Source of the DNA: Ahaetulla prasina
Taxonomy: Eukaryota; Chordata; Lepidosauria; Squamata; Colubridae
Direction: 5' to 3'
Assembly: GCF_028640845.1 (NCBI RefSeq)
Contig: NC_080546.1
Location: 15,411,520 to 15,475,519 of the forward strand
Length of the DNA stretch: 64,000 nucleotides
In this document: one piece after another, positions 32,552 through 43,044 of the stretch
Layout: each line of letters opens with the position of its first letter
How positions within the stretch are numbered: position 1 is the first letter of the stretch
Notes under the pieces: generated by a model
Databases searched by the model: none
Seen by the model: the letters and a program-made list of their open reading frames with translations, nothing else
Told to the model about the DNA's origin: nothing
Position numbers and translations under genes: made by a program

Positions 32552-32869
32552 AACAATCTACAATTTCCAGCAACCGTAGGAGGCCTGGCCAAAGATGAAT
32601 CCTAGAAATTTAGGTTTCTGGTATGTAAGTCAGGGTAGTCCCTGACTTACATACCAGAATTGAGCCCAAAAGTCCTGTTGCTAAGTGATACAGTTGTTAA
32701 GTGAGCTTTGCCCCATTTTACAACCTTTTTTGCCATAATTGTTAAGGTAACCACTGCGGTTATTAAGTCAGTAATACGGTTGTAAAGTGAATCTGGCTTG
32801 CCCACTGACTTTGTCAGAAGGTCTCAAAAGGTGATCACATGACCCCAAGACACTCCAACCAGTAGTGGG

Positions 32870-32998
32870 TTTCAATTTAGATTGCTACCGGTTCACTCGT
32901 GCATATGCAGAGAAGCGTCCGGCCGGTGGGCGGAGCCTCCTGCTGCCGCTGCTACTAGTTCGCCCGATCCGAGGCGAACCAATAGCAACCCACCACTG
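32870..32998 (+). mobile_element. Short hAT-type MITE (first of two at one site)
   Basis: Termini CAGTAGTGGGTTTCAATTTA and AGCAACCCACCACTG. The flanks ACTCCAAC (32862-32869) and ACTACACC (32999-33006) match at six of eight bases. The interior resembles 59045-59214 (CGGTTCACTCGTGCATATGC, GGGCGGAGCCTCCTGC). Confidence 0.82.
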
Positions 32999-33007
32999 AC
33001 TACACCC

Positions 33008-33250
33008 CAGGGGTGCTATTCAGCAGGTTCTGAAAGGTTCTGGAGAACCAGTAATGGAAATTTTGAGTAGTTCAGAGAACTGGCAAATGCCACCTCTGGC
33101 TGGCCCCAGAATGGGATGGGAATGGAGATTTTGCAATATCCTTCCACCAGGAGTGGGAGGGAATGGGAATTTTGCAGTATCCTTCCCCTGCCATGCCTAC
33201 CAAGCCACACCCACAGAACTGGTAGTAAAAGAAATTGAATTCCACCACTG
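33008..33250 (+). mobile_element. hAT-type MITE, family beta (second of two at one site)
   Basis: Starts CAGGGGTGCTATTCAGCAGG and ends GAATTCCACCACTG. The flanks CTACACCC (33000-33007) and CTACAACT (33251-33258) match at six of eight bases. Same subfamily as 3500-3761 with the GGGAATGG modules. Confidence 0.85.
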
Positions 33251-33421
33251 CTACAACTTCATAAAACACGAGCCAGTTGCCAAGTGTTTAAATTTTGATC
33301 ACGTGACCATGGGGATTCTTCAATGATTGTAAGTGTGAAAAATGGTCACAGGTCACTTTTTTCAAGTCTATTGTAACTTCAAATGGTCACTAAATGAACA
33401 TTTGTAAGTCCAGGACTACTT

Positions 33422-33600
33422 GCATTTTGCACTAAACACATGGATTGTTAGTCAAGCATCGGGGCCTGATGATCAGCCCTTCGAGATGAACTAGATATTC
33501 AAAGCCATGCATGCTAATACGACTTTTATTATAAGGCTACTGTAACAGAATATCAAAAACTTGAATGTGTTCCCACACCTCTTGGTTTCTTGAAAATTGG
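33422..33600. other. Low-copy stretch
   Basis: Nothing recognised. Confidence 0.3.
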
Positions 33601-33608
33601 GAGGGAAG

Positions 33609-34340
33609 CAGAGGTGGGTTTCAGCAGGTTCTGATCAATTCTGGAGAAACGGTAGTGGAAATTTTGAGTAGTTCGGAGAACTGGTAGTAAAAATTCTGAC
33701 TGGCCCTGCCCCCATCCAGTGGTGGGATTCAAATAATTTAACAACTGGTTCTCTGCCCTAATGACCAGCAAGGTAGGTGTGGCTTGGTGAGCATGTGAGC
33801 ATGTGGGTGTGGCCAACTCAACGTTACTCACATCGACGGGCGCCTTGCCTTAGCTGTTACAATGTAATACGGGTTAACCAGAGAGGCAATTTCTGTAAGC
33901 AGGGCAATAAAGATTAGGCTAGAAACAACACCAAAATGTTGCCTTCCTGCCTTCCTTACAGGATTAGTCCTGTAAAGTGGAAAACACAAAAACAAAATAA
34001 GATTTCTTCCAACAACCAGTTCTCCAAACTGCTTAGAAAGTTAACAACCGGTTCTCCCGAATTGGTGTGGACTGGCTGAATCCCACCACTGCCCCCATCT
34101 ATTCTCTGCCTCCCAAGTCCCAGCTGATCGGGAGGAAATGGGCATTTTGCAGTAACCTTCTCCTGGAGTGGGGTGGGAATGGAGATTTTACAGTATCCTT
34201 CTCCTGGAGTGGGGTGGGAATGGAGATTTTACTGTATCCTTTCCCTGCCATGCCCACCAAGCCACGCCCACCAAGCCATGCCACACCCACCAAGCCACAC
34301 CCACAGAACTGGTAGTAAAAAAATTTGAAACCCACCACTA
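33609..34340 (+). mobile_element. hAT-type MITE, family beta, outer element
   Basis: Starts CAGAGGTGGGTTTCAGCAGG and ends TTTGAAACCCACCACTA. Exact 8-bp duplication GAGGGAAG at 33601-33608 and 34341-34348. It contains the element at 33717-34091; without it the length is about 349 bp. Confidence 0.93.
33717..34091 (+). mobile_element. hAT-type element, family beta, inner element with extra internal DNA
   Basis: Termini CAGTGGTGGGATTCAAATAA and GGCTGAATCCCACCACTG. Exact 8-bp duplication CCCCCATC at 33709-33716 and 34092-34099. It shares both ends with the 137-bp form but has about 240 bp of unrelated central sequence (33800-34000). Confidence 0.93.
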
Positions 34341-34425
34341 GAGGGAAGTGTTGTCTCAGCCACTTTTTCAGATTACATTTCCACTCTGGGTTTAAGATTT
34401 CTTTTATTTCCCCTTTGTCTTAGTA

Positions 34426-34817
34426 CAGGTAGTCCTCGATCTATGACCACAATTGAGCCCAACATTTCTGGTGTTAAGCGAGACATTTAGGTGAGTTTCG
34501 CCCCATTTTATGACCTTTCTTGCCACAGTTGTTAAGTGAATCACTGCAATTACGGTAACACGGTTGTGAAGTGAATCTAGCTTTCCTCCATTGTCTTTGC
34601 TTGTCAGAAGGTCACAAAACGGGATCACAGGGACACATGTGGACACAGCAACGGTCATAAGTATGAACCAGTTGCCCAACATCTGAATTTTGATCACGCG
34701 ATCTTAGGGATGCTGCAAAGGTTGTAACTGTGCAAAATGGTCACAAGTCACTTTTTTCACTGCTGTTGTAACTTTGAACGGTCACTAAATGAACTGTTGT
34801 AAGTCGAAGACTACCTG
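34426..34817 (+). mobile_element. Tigger-like MITE, uninterrupted copy
   Basis: Starts CAGGTAGTCCTCGATCTATG after TA (34424-34425) and ends GTCGAAGACTACCTG before TA (34818-34819). It is 392 bp with no transposase. TA duplication plus this terminus suggests the pogo/Tigger branch of Tc1/mariner; the superfamily call is from termini only. Confidence 0.88.
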
Positions 34818-35023
34818 TAGTGGCTGTTCCTTCTGCCCATTACACCTGGTTCACACATGCTAAATTGCAAATCAAGTTTCACAAACCACAGTGGCTGAAT
34901 TCGTGCATTGCGATAAGCCAAGCCAAATAGTCAAATATTTGGACTAATGTGATATATAAACACAGCTGCTTTCTGCCCCAATATTCTGAAATGCTATTTA
35001 TTTGGATATCATGGACATCAAAA

Positions 35024-35322
35024 GTTCGACATTACATAATTGCAGAAAATATGACTTTTGTAACAGAGTTGTTAACGCTTGGAACACACTACCTGACTCT
35101 GTGGTCTCCTCTCCAATTCCCAAAAGCTTTAACCAAAAGCTGTCTACCATTGACCTCACCCCATTCCTAAGAGGACTATAAGGGGCATGCATAAACGCAC
35201 AAAAGTGCCTACCGTTCCTGTCCTATTGTTTCCTTTCATTGTATATACGCTTATATGTTGTATGGTTGTTTCGTGCTTGTGCTTGTATATACTGTTGTGA
35301 CAAAATAAAATAAAATAAAATA
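35024..35322 (+). mobile_element. CR1-like LINE 3' end (family F)
   Basis: TGCAGAAAATATGACTTTTG to the AT-rich end GTTGTGACAAAATAAAATAA. It encodes the NRVVNAW-type C-terminal region in broken form. 5' truncated; followed within about 110 bp by another family F copy in the same orientation. Confidence 0.84.
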
Positions 35323-35429
35323 ATAATTTTGGGAAATGCTTCAGAATCAAGTCCTTATTCTCCAAAGAACTGTTGCAGTAGTGGGTTTCAATACAGCTCA
35401 TCTGTCTGGAACCTGCACTGCGTATCAGA

Positions 35430-35995
35430 CATTAATACAATCGAATGAGTCCAGAGATATTTCACAAGAAGAGTCCTCCATTCCTCTGCTCACAACAGAA
35501 TACCTTATGCCACTAAACTTGAACTTTTGGGCTTAGACAATTTAGAACTTCGTCATTTTCGGTCTGACTTACCAGTAAGCATAGTACATAAAATCATCTG
35601 CTACAATGTCCTACCAGTCAATGAATTCTTCAGCTTCAACCACAACAATACAAGAGCACACAATAGATACAAACTCATGGTAAACCGATCCAAACTAGAC
35701 TGCAGAAAATACAACTTCAGTAATAGAGTTGTCAACACCTGGAATGCACTACCTGACTCTGTGGTTCCTTCCCCAAATCCCCAAACTTTAACCTTAGACT
35801 GTCTACTGTAGACCTCACCCCATTCCTAAGAGGTCTTTAAGGGGTGTACATAAGCGCACCAGCGTGCCTACCGTCCCTGTCCTAATGTTTCCTTTTATTC
35901 GTATCCATTTCATGTATTCATAATTATGTTTACACTTATCTAATACATGATTGATGAAATACATAAATGAAATAAAAAATAAAAATACATTTAAA
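35430..35995 (+). mobile_element. CR1-like LINE 3' end (family F), longer copy
   Basis: The frame at 35527-35811 covers the C-terminal ORF2 region: NNTRAHNRYKLMVNRSKLDC and NRVVNTWNALPDSVV. The upstream part (ATATTTCACAAGAAGAGTCC) is frameshifted. Tail AAGGGGTGTACATAAGCGCA, CCGTCCCTGTCCTAATGTTT. Confidence 0.88.
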
Positions 35996-36009
35996 AACAA
36001 AATTTATGG

Positions 36010-36174
36010 ACTTGTGAAAAATTAGCACGGAATTCAATACTTTCTCAATGAAGTTTTAATACTACTTGTGAAAAATTAGCACGGAATTTAATACTTTCTC
36101 AATGAAGTTTTAATACTACTTGTGAAAAATTAGCACGGAATTCAATACTATCTCAATGAAGTTTTAATACTACT
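36010..36174 (+). repeat. 54-bp minisatellite, three copies
   Basis: Units start at 36010, 36064 and 36118 with ACTTGTGAAAAATTAGCACG and end in GAAGTTTTAATACT. The copies differ at only two positions (C to T in unit 2, T to A in unit 3). No coding meaning seen. Confidence 0.96.
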
Positions 36175-36545
36175 CAGAATGATATTCTGGCAGTATAGAG
36201 CAGATCATTTAAGAGGCAGTTCAGCTAGAAAAGGAAATTTAAAAAATGACACATCTAGAAATTATTTCCTAAAGGAAACCAACCCTGACTGTTCTTTGGA
36301 AGGACTGATCCTGAAGCTGAAGCTCAAATACTTTGGTCAACAAATGAGAAGACAGGACTCCTTGGAGAAGACCCTGATGTTGGGAAAGACTGAAGGCAAA
36401 AGGAGAAGGAGATGGTAGAGGATAAAATGGTTAGATAGGGTCAGCAATGCAATGAACATGAATTTTGGGTGAACTCCAGGAGACAGCAGAGGATGGCCAT
36501 GCTATGGTCCATGGGGTCACGAAGAGGCAGACATGACAAAACGAC
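36175..36545 (+). mobile_element. Bov-B (RTE) LINE 3' end
   Basis: The frame at 36179-36418 contains KTLMLGKTEGKRRRRW, the Bov-B reverse-transcriptase C-terminal signature. The 3' end follows with CCATGGGGTCACGAAGAGGC and GACATGACAAAACGACTGAA. It is 5' truncated. Confidence 0.88.
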
Positions 36546-37722
36546 TGAAAAATAATCAGAAATGAGAAAACAGAGTAACAGAAATGGTTGTCTTACGTTA
36601 CACCACAATTGTCCAACAACTTCATGCACATCAGCTTTTTTGAATGATCATAGACACCTAGTGTCAACTCGCAAAGCATCCCTGGCCTGCTGTCAAGTTG
36701 CCATAGGCAAGGGGGATGGAAAACCGATGAAGTAATATGGCAACCAAAGACAGGAGCACATTCCAGACATATCTTTCTCAAGGCTGTATTCCAGGGTTAC
36801 CCACAGTGGCCAAGGGGAGAGATCTCTACAGCCTGCAAAATTGCTCCATTGATGAATGTGATTGATGACACACAAGGGGGGGGGGTCATATTAGGGCCGT
36901 AAATTACGTGGGGTCAGAGTTGGCTTCATTTGGGTACGTGCCGACATGGCGCTCCTAATAAATAACTGGATTTCTTTTGAAGCTTGGCTGGAGGCTCATG
37001 ATTTAATTAGGGCATCATCGGAACCCTGACATCTGGCTTTTTTGAGTCAATATGGATGAAGATATAAATTGTTGGTCACTCCGAGGGTCTGATATGCAAG
37101 GATCTCTCTTGCAAGGAATTTTAATCAACGTTTGGCTCCATAATTGGAACGATCAGATGGATCAATCTTTTTTCATTCATGGCAGTAACTCTCAAGGCCA
37201 CTCATTCTCATTTACTGGGCCATTGACTTTAGCGCTTAAAAAACAATAGAGGAAGAGATTACGTTGATATAGGATGCAATGAGAAGATAGTGGAGGAGAA
37301 AATGAACGTTCTGTCTCTGGGCTTTTCCTAGTGTTAAAAAAAAGGCTCGTTTACCAGGGACAGCACAGGAGATAAATTTCCTGAAACATTAATGAATTTT
37401 AATTTGAAGATGACCCATTACACACATGTCAAGGTCTGGACCTAACTTTTCGGAGCGTGGAAGGTAATGGGGTTGGACATGATTATACCTGGTTGGGAAA
37501 TGGCTGGAGAAAATCAGAGGTGTAAGCCAAAAAGTAAAGCCTGAAAACATTGGAAGAAGGCAAAGGTTCTCCTAAGTTCTCTTTCTAATGGGTTAAGTGT
37601 ATGTTCATTTATGCCACGTAAGCATTTAACTCACCACCTTCTTCTACATATATGGAAATATCACTAACAGTACAATGTTCTCAAGAAGATTCTGGTTTCC
37701 CACTTGTAACTCAAGCAGTCTG
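36546..37722. other. Low-copy island
   Basis: Longest stretch in the middle of the window without a recognised repeat. Contains a G run near 36878 and ATGATTTAATTAGGGCATCA near 36995. No exon signature found; a possible place for conserved non-coding DNA. Confidence 0.35.
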
Positions 37723-38480
37723 CAGGTAGTCCTCAACTTACAACCATAATTGAGCCCCAGATTTCCATTGCTAAATGAGACATTTTTTAAGTGGAGTGTT
37801 GCCCCCATTTTATGACTTTTCTTGTCACAGTTGTTAAGTGACTCACTGCAGTTAAATGAATAGCACGGCTGTAAAATAAATCTGGCTTCCCCCTTGACTT
37901 CACTTTGCTCAGACGTTCACCAAAGGGGATCAACGTGATTCCAGGACACTGAAACCATCATAAATATGAATCAGTTGCCAAATATCTGAATTTTGATCAC
38001 GTGACTATTCTGCAACAGTCGTCAGTGTGGAAAACGGTCACAGGTCACTTTTTCACTGCCATTGTAACTTTGAACAGTCATTAAATAAACGGTTGTAAGT
38101 CGAAGACTTGATGGGACGCGGTGGCTCAATGGCTAAGATGCTGAGTTTGTCGATCGAAAAATTGGCAGTTCAGCAGTTCGAATCCCTAGTGCTGCCGTGT
38201 AATGGGGTGAGCTCCTGTGACTTGTCCCAGCTTCTGCCAACCTAGCAGTTCGAAAGCATATAAAAAATGCAAGTAGAAAAATAGGGACCACCTTTGGTGG
38301 GAAGGTAACAGCGTTCCGTGCGCCTTTGGCATTTAGGCATGCCGGTCACATGACCACGAAAACGTCTTCAGACAGCGCTGGCTCTTCAGCTTCGAAACGG
38401 AGATGAGCACCGCCCCCTAGAATCTAGCACAGATGTGCGAGGGGAACCTTTACCTTTACCTTTAAGTCGAGGACGATCTG
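37723..38480 (+). mobile_element. Tigger-like MITE, carrying a SINE
   Basis: Starts CAGGTAGTCCTCAACTTACA; the right end (AAGTCGAGGACGATCTG) is cut off from the rest by the family B SINE at 38108-38463. Confidence 0.86.
38108..38463 (+). mobile_element. tRNA-derived SINE (family B), complete copy
   Basis: A 356-bp reference copy. A box TGGCTCAATGGCTAAG near 38121, B box GTTCGAATCCC near 38178, body ATAGGGACCACCTTTGGTGG, tail ACCTTTACCTTTACCTTT. Target duplication AAGTCGAAGAC / AAGTCGAGGAC (38097-38107 and 38464-38474, one mismatch) in the Tigger-like element. Confidence 0.94.
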
Positions 38481-38536
38481 TGTTTCTCATTGCATTTTTT
38501 GTCTCCTCCTATTTTCCCCTAATTCTAATCCCTATT

Positions 38537-38767
38537 CTCACCTAATGAGAAAGAAGAACTCACTGAAGAAGAGCCTAATGCTGGGAAAGATTGAGGGCAA
38601 AAGAAGAAGGGGACGACAGAGAATGAGGTGGCTGGATGGAGTCACTGAAGCAGTAGGCACGAGTTTAAATGGACTCCAGAGGATGGTAGAGGACAGGAAG
38701 GCCTGGAGGAATGTTGTCCATGGGGTCGCGATGGGTCGGACACGACTTCGCAACTAACAACAACAAA
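38537..38767 (+). mobile_element. Bov-B (RTE) LINE 3' end
   Basis: The frame at 38545-38757 shows SLMLGKIEGKRRRGRQRMRW, LDGVTEAVGTSLNGLQ and AWRNVVHGVAMGRTRL, the C-terminus of Bov-B reverse transcriptase. The 3' end is GACACGACTTCGCAACTAAC with an ACAACAAC tail. It is 5' truncated, with an intact terminal frame of 70 codons. Confidence 0.93.
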
Positions 38768-38789
38768 ATTTTCCCCTCTTCCTCTAGTC

Positions 38790-39215
38790 CAAGGGTGTCA
38801 AACTCAAGGCCCATGGGGTGCTTAGATCTGGCCCGTGGGGCCGGCCTCGAAACAGCAAAGGATCGGCCCACTGCACTTCTGTCAGCAAAAATGGAGCTGG
38901 GGAGGCATATGCGGGCCCCCCGATGCCCTGTTTTCGTCCATGAGGGCCTCCTGCAGCTCTCTGCCAGAGAAAAGAAGGAAGAAGAAAGGAGAATAAAGAG
39001 GGAAGGAAAAAGAAGAAAAGGAAGGAAGGAGATAAGGAAGGAGATTATAATAAGAGTAAGGGGGGGTCTGAGGGAAATCCTGCCTTAGCACTTGGCCACC
39101 ATAGGTGCCCCCCCCGACATGAGAGACATCAAGCTGCCTACACGGCCCTGGCCATGCCCCCCCCAGCCCTCCAAGGTAAAAAACAACCCCTATGAAATTG
39201 AGTTTGACACCCCTG
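38790..39215 (+). mobile_element. hAT-type non-autonomous element, family alpha (long form)
   Basis: Starts CAAGGGTGTCAAACTCAAGG and ends GAGTTTGACACCCCTG. The flanks CTCTAGTC (38782-38789) and CTGTAGCC (39216-39223) match at six of eight bases. The interior includes an A/G-rich run and GGCCCGTGGGGCC. Frames over it are compositional. Confidence 0.87.
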
Positions 39216-39223
39216 CTGTAGCC

Positions 39224-39954
39224 AATGAGAACCTCCATTTTTCCCCCCTTCATAATTGGAACATGCCCCCAGGGCTGTTTTGCTTTGAAGCAGTGACTTT
39301 TGCATGTGTTTGTGGGGGTCTCTGGCTTGAGTGAATGCAAGTGAACTACGGTATAGAAAATGGTAGGAAAATCACTTGCTTTAAATCTATCGCCAGTTGC
39401 TGCCAACTGACTCCCTGCCTCAGTATCCCCTCCTCAACAAAGAACAGGCATACACTTGGAATTTCTCTAAACCCAGTTAAACATTGTTTTATGTTAGATA
39501 TGTCATTCTGGGTAGAGGTCCCCTCCTGGGAAATTTGGTTGGAAGCAAACCAAGCCTCAGGCAAACAGAAGCATCCCACTGTGTTTTGCACATAATTTGG
39601 TAGGCCCCCTCCTCTTTGAGTATGTATACATACAGTATTCCCCTGTTCCCTTGCTGTTTGCTCCTTTCCTTTTCCCAGCTTCTAAGTTGCTGTCAGAGTT
39701 GTTAAACCATCAAGTATGCTTAACCAGCGGTAGCTTTGACGTTCAATGGGGCAGGCACGGCGGGTGCCCCCCCCCCCGTCGGAGTCTGTCAGGGTAGCTT
39801 GCTATTGCTAAAAACTTTTGCAGGACACGGTGTTGTGAATGTGCTCATTTACATGCCAATCCCTTTGGCCAAATGGAAGCAGCTTTTGGCTAAATGGCAG
39901 TTCATGAACCTGGGCCAATCATGCTTTTAAGAAGAAAAGTCCTGAGACTTAAAA
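39224..39954. other. Low-copy stretch
   Basis: C run at about 39767-39777; no repeat family or gene recognised. Confidence 0.35.
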
Positions 39955-41055
39955 GAATAATAGAGTAATAAAGTAACAGAATAACAGAGTTGGAAGGGAC
40001 CTTGGAAGTCTTCTAGTTCAATCCCTGCTCAGGCAGGAGACCCTATACCATTTCAGACAGCTGTCCAATCTCTTCTTAAAAACCTCCAGTGATGGAGCAC
40101 CCATTGGGTGCAATAAATACATAAATACAATCGAGAGAGTTCAGAGATATTTTACAATAAGAGCCCTCCACTCCTCTACCCGCAATAAAATACCTTATGC
40201 CACCAGTCTCCAAATTTTAGGCTTAGACAACTTAGAACTATGCCGACTTCAGTCTGACCTAAGCATAGTACATAAAATTATCTACCACAATGTCCTACCT
40301 GTCAATGACTACTTCAGCTTCAGCCACAACAATACACAAGCAAATAATAGATACAAATTCAAGGTAAACCATTCCAAACTCGATTGCAGAAAATATGACT
40401 TCAGTAATAGAGTGGTCAATGCCTGGAATGCTCTACCTGACTCCTAGTTTCTTCCCCAAACTCCCCAAACTTTAAACTTAAACTGTCTACTGTTGACCTC
40501 ACCCCATTCCTAAGAGGGGGCATGCGTAAGGGGCGTGCATAAGCGCACTTATGTGTCTACCGTCCCTGTCCTAATATTCCTTTTTACTTACTCTTTTCAT
40601 GTATCCAAATTATGGTTATACTTTTACCTGTTATCTTATATATGATTGACAAAATAAATAAATAAATAAACATAAAATAAAGTCGTTCCACTGATGGTTC
40701 ACACTGTTAGGAAATTTCTCCTTAGTTCTGAGTTGCTTCTCTCCTTGATTAATTTCCATCCATTGCTTCTTGTCCTACCTTCAGGTGCTTTGGGAATAGG
40801 TTGATCCTCCTCTTCTTTGTGGCAGCCCCTCAAATATTGGAACAATGCTATCATGTCACCCCAGTCCTTCTCACTGAACAAGACTACCCAATTCCTGCAC
40901 TTGTTCTTCATATGTTTTAGCTTCCAACCCTTAATCACCTTTCTTGCTCTTCTCTGCAACCTATCTAGACTCTCAACATCTATTTTGTGTCATGGTGACC
41001 AAAACTGGATGCAGTATTCCAAGTCTGGCCTTGCAAAGGTATTATAAAATGATAC
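39955..41055 (-). mobile_element. CR1 LINE 3' part, split by a family F LINE
   Basis: The 3' end is on the left (AGGAGACCCTATACCATTTC, 39955-40089) and coding remnant on the right (40682-41055). The frame at 40699-40959 has WGDMIALFQYLRGCHKEEE and WKLIKERSNSELRRNFLTV. The family F copy at 40090-40681 separates them. Confidence 0.88.
40090..40681 (+). mobile_element. CR1-like LINE 3' end (family F) inside CR1
   Basis: The translation shows NNTQANNRYKFKVNHSKLDC and NRVVNAWNALPDS, followed by a stop. 3' UTR GGGGCGTGCATAAGCGCACT and tail TGATTGACAAAATAAATAAA. Inserted in CR1 near GGAGCACCCAT; a target duplication is not clear. Confidence 0.87.
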
Positions 41056-41139
41056 TAACATGTCACATGATAGTTTTTTGTTTGTTTGTTTGTTTCTGGT
41101 TTCTTTGGTTTCTTTTTTAATTTCTTCAGGAGATAGGCT

Positions 41140-41246
41140 ATATTGAATAAGTTTTTTAAATAGTGTTTTTATTGTAATGTATTGTATTATTTTATCTGCC
41201 TGTTCACCGCCCTGAGTCCTTCGGGAGAAGGGCGGTATAAAAATTA

Positions 41247-41303
<57 letters not shown>

Positions 41304-41316
41304 TATTATTATTATG
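41140..41316 (+). mobile_element. L2 LINE 3' tail with (AAT)n array
   Basis: GTTCACCGCCCTGAGTCCTT and GGAGAAGGGCGGTATAAAAA end in AATAATAAT repeats (41243-41316). Only about the last 100 bases of the L2 are present. Confidence 0.85.
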
Positions 41317-41662
41317 TGCTCCCCATGCCCCAATTTGGGCCTAGTAAACCTCCCTGCAACCTCCTGGGAGCGAAAATGGTCTGTGGGGAGGTGCACCTCC
41401 CCCCTGTACCCCATTTTTGGCCTAGGAGGCCTCCTTGAAGCCTCCTGGAAGCGAGAACAGGCTGCGGGGGAGTGGGGTGGGAGCTGCCACTTCCCTCTAT
41501 GTGCCCCATTTTGGGCCTAGTAGGCCTCTGTGCACTTACCTGGGAGCCAAAAGGGGGCACATGGGGACTCCTGAAAGGGCAGGGAGGGGAGAAAGGGGCC
41601 AACCAGCAATTTAACTACTGATCCGCCTGAACTTGCCCAAACCAGCTGAATCCCACCACTGC
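41317..41662 (+). mobile_element. hAT-type element, family beta, left-truncated
   Basis: Interior GGGCCTAGTAGGCCTCTGTG and TGCACTTACCTGGGAGCCAA match 7535-8009; right end CAGCTGAATCCCACCACTG. The left end is lost where it meets the (AAT)n array. Confidence 0.8.
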
Positions 41663-42524
41663 CCTTATGCATTTCAAAATCTACATGAAATCATGGGAAA
41701 AGATTATCCAGAACTTTGGAATGATAGACTGTATTTTAATTTTCATCCTCTTCTAAGGGATTTTGCCCTTGAACACTCCCCGAGTTCAATAATGGCATAG
41801 ATGAAGGAGACCCAGCTGAAATTAAATCTGGATAAGATGGTGGAGGCATGGTTGATCAATAAGAAGATGGTTTAAAGACTGGCTTCTTGTGGGTGCGGTT
41901 GCATTCCTTCTGAAAGAGTAGATCTGTACTGTTCCCTGATTTTTAGCTGCCACTGGATTCACAGATGGCAACAAAGGTGGGTTGTTGTTTTTTTTGCGCA
42001 ACTATGGCTAGTGTGGCACTTGTAACTGTTTCTAAGCCAATCGATTTGACTGTAAGTATGCATGTTTTGTATACATCCTTTCAACTTTGTCACAATGTAC
42101 TCTGTGGAATTACCTTTGAAAAATGTTCTGAAGTTCTAATTTTAGCCTTATGACCAGAAGCATTTTTATAAAGATGATACACAAGACTTGCTCTTTGCTT
42201 TGCACTTATGTCTTCCCCCAACTTCTTGTTCTTGTCCTTCTTGTCCTTCTCCTCCTTCCTCCTTTTCCTTTTTCCTTAGTAATCTACAAAAAAGCAAGAA
42301 AGTTGGGGGGAGAAAACATGACTGGCCAGCACTGGGGAGAAGCCCATGGAAACTACAGACCATTGTCTATCCCAGTTGAAATGACCACCCGCACACCTTC
42401 CAGAATGTTCTTTCAATGTCAACACATTGCATTTCTTTCAAAATGTAAATATGAGAATTTCTATCTTTCTTCCCCAGAGTTGAACTATATAATTCTCGTG
42501 AATAGAGTTGGATAGGACCTCTAT
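41663..42524. other. Low-copy stretch
   Basis: Pyrimidine-rich run at 42220-42280. Frames at 42150-42515 and 42166-42363 lie over it and show no domain. No supported gene. Confidence 0.35.
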
Positions 42525-42526
42525 TA

Positions 42527-42618
<92 letters not shown>
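42525..42618 (+). repeat. (GAT)n to (AAT)n microsatellite
   Basis: About 18 GAT units followed by about 13 AAT units. It makes poly-Asp, poly-Asn, poly-Met and poly-Ile frames that are artefacts. It lies directly 5' of a Dong-R4 fragment. Confidence 0.97.
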
Positions 42619-42619
<1 letters not shown>

Positions 42620-42975
42620 GACATCGCGGTTTCCAGGAGATGCCAGAGTCAAAGGAAAAGAATTGGAAAAAATCAGGAAATATCACGACTTGGCCATCGA
42701 AACTACATGGTTATGGATGAAACATGTAACAGTGATGCCCATTGTCATCAGGGAACTTGGTACCATGTCCAAGAATTTTATAAGATACATCAACAAATTG
42801 CAACTTCCTGCAATAACACCAGCGGAACTGCAAAAAACTGCGCTACTTGGAACATCGTACATCATAAGTAGGTACTTGGTTGATACCTAGGACGCTGGCA
42901 GCAACCCGTATTAACCATTAGCACCAGTCAATGGTATTTGTGATGCATTTTTGAATGTTCAGTTGACTGAGTTTC
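42619..42975 (+). pseudogene. Dong-R4-type LINE C-terminal fragment (copy 1)
   Basis: Translated frame 42663-42890 has KIRKYHDLAIETTWLWMKHV, MPIVIRELGTMSKNF and LQKTALLGTSYIISRYLV, matching the C-terminal end of Dong/R4 LINE ORFs downstream of the restriction-like endonuclease. The 5' boundary falls inside the endonuclease region (DIAV). The 3' UTR ends TTTCATGGAATAAAG then (AAT)n. Inactive. Confidence 0.8.
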
Positions 42976-43044
42976 ATGGAATAAAGTAATAATAATAATA
43001 ATAATAACAACAACAACAACAACAACAATAAAAATAACAACAAC
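42976..43044 (+). repeat. (AAT)n/(AAC)n microsatellite
   Basis: TAATAATAATAATAATAA followed by CAACAACAACAACAACAA. It separates two Dong-R4 fragments in the same orientation. Confidence 0.95.

Larger units (their letters stand above)
32631..33421 (+). mobile_element. Tigger-like MITE carrying two hAT-type insertions
   Basis: Left end GGGTAGTCCCTGACTTAC, right end GTAAGTCCAGGACTACTT. The body matches 34426-34817 once the elements at 32870-32998 and 33008-33250 and their duplications are removed; the halves meet at GACACTCCAAC and TTCATAAAACACGAGCCAGT. Confidence 0.87.

Noticed and set aside
36010..36174. CRISPR-like array
   Set aside because: The 54-bp units are directly adjacent without spacers, and the DNA is vertebrate.
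38120..38190. tRNA gene
   Set aside because: The A and B boxes belong to a SINE head; there is no full cloverleaf, and the same head recurs in several dispersed copies.
42508..42720. Poly-Asp/poly-Asn protein
   Set aside because: Direct translation of the (GAT)n(AAT)n microsatellite.
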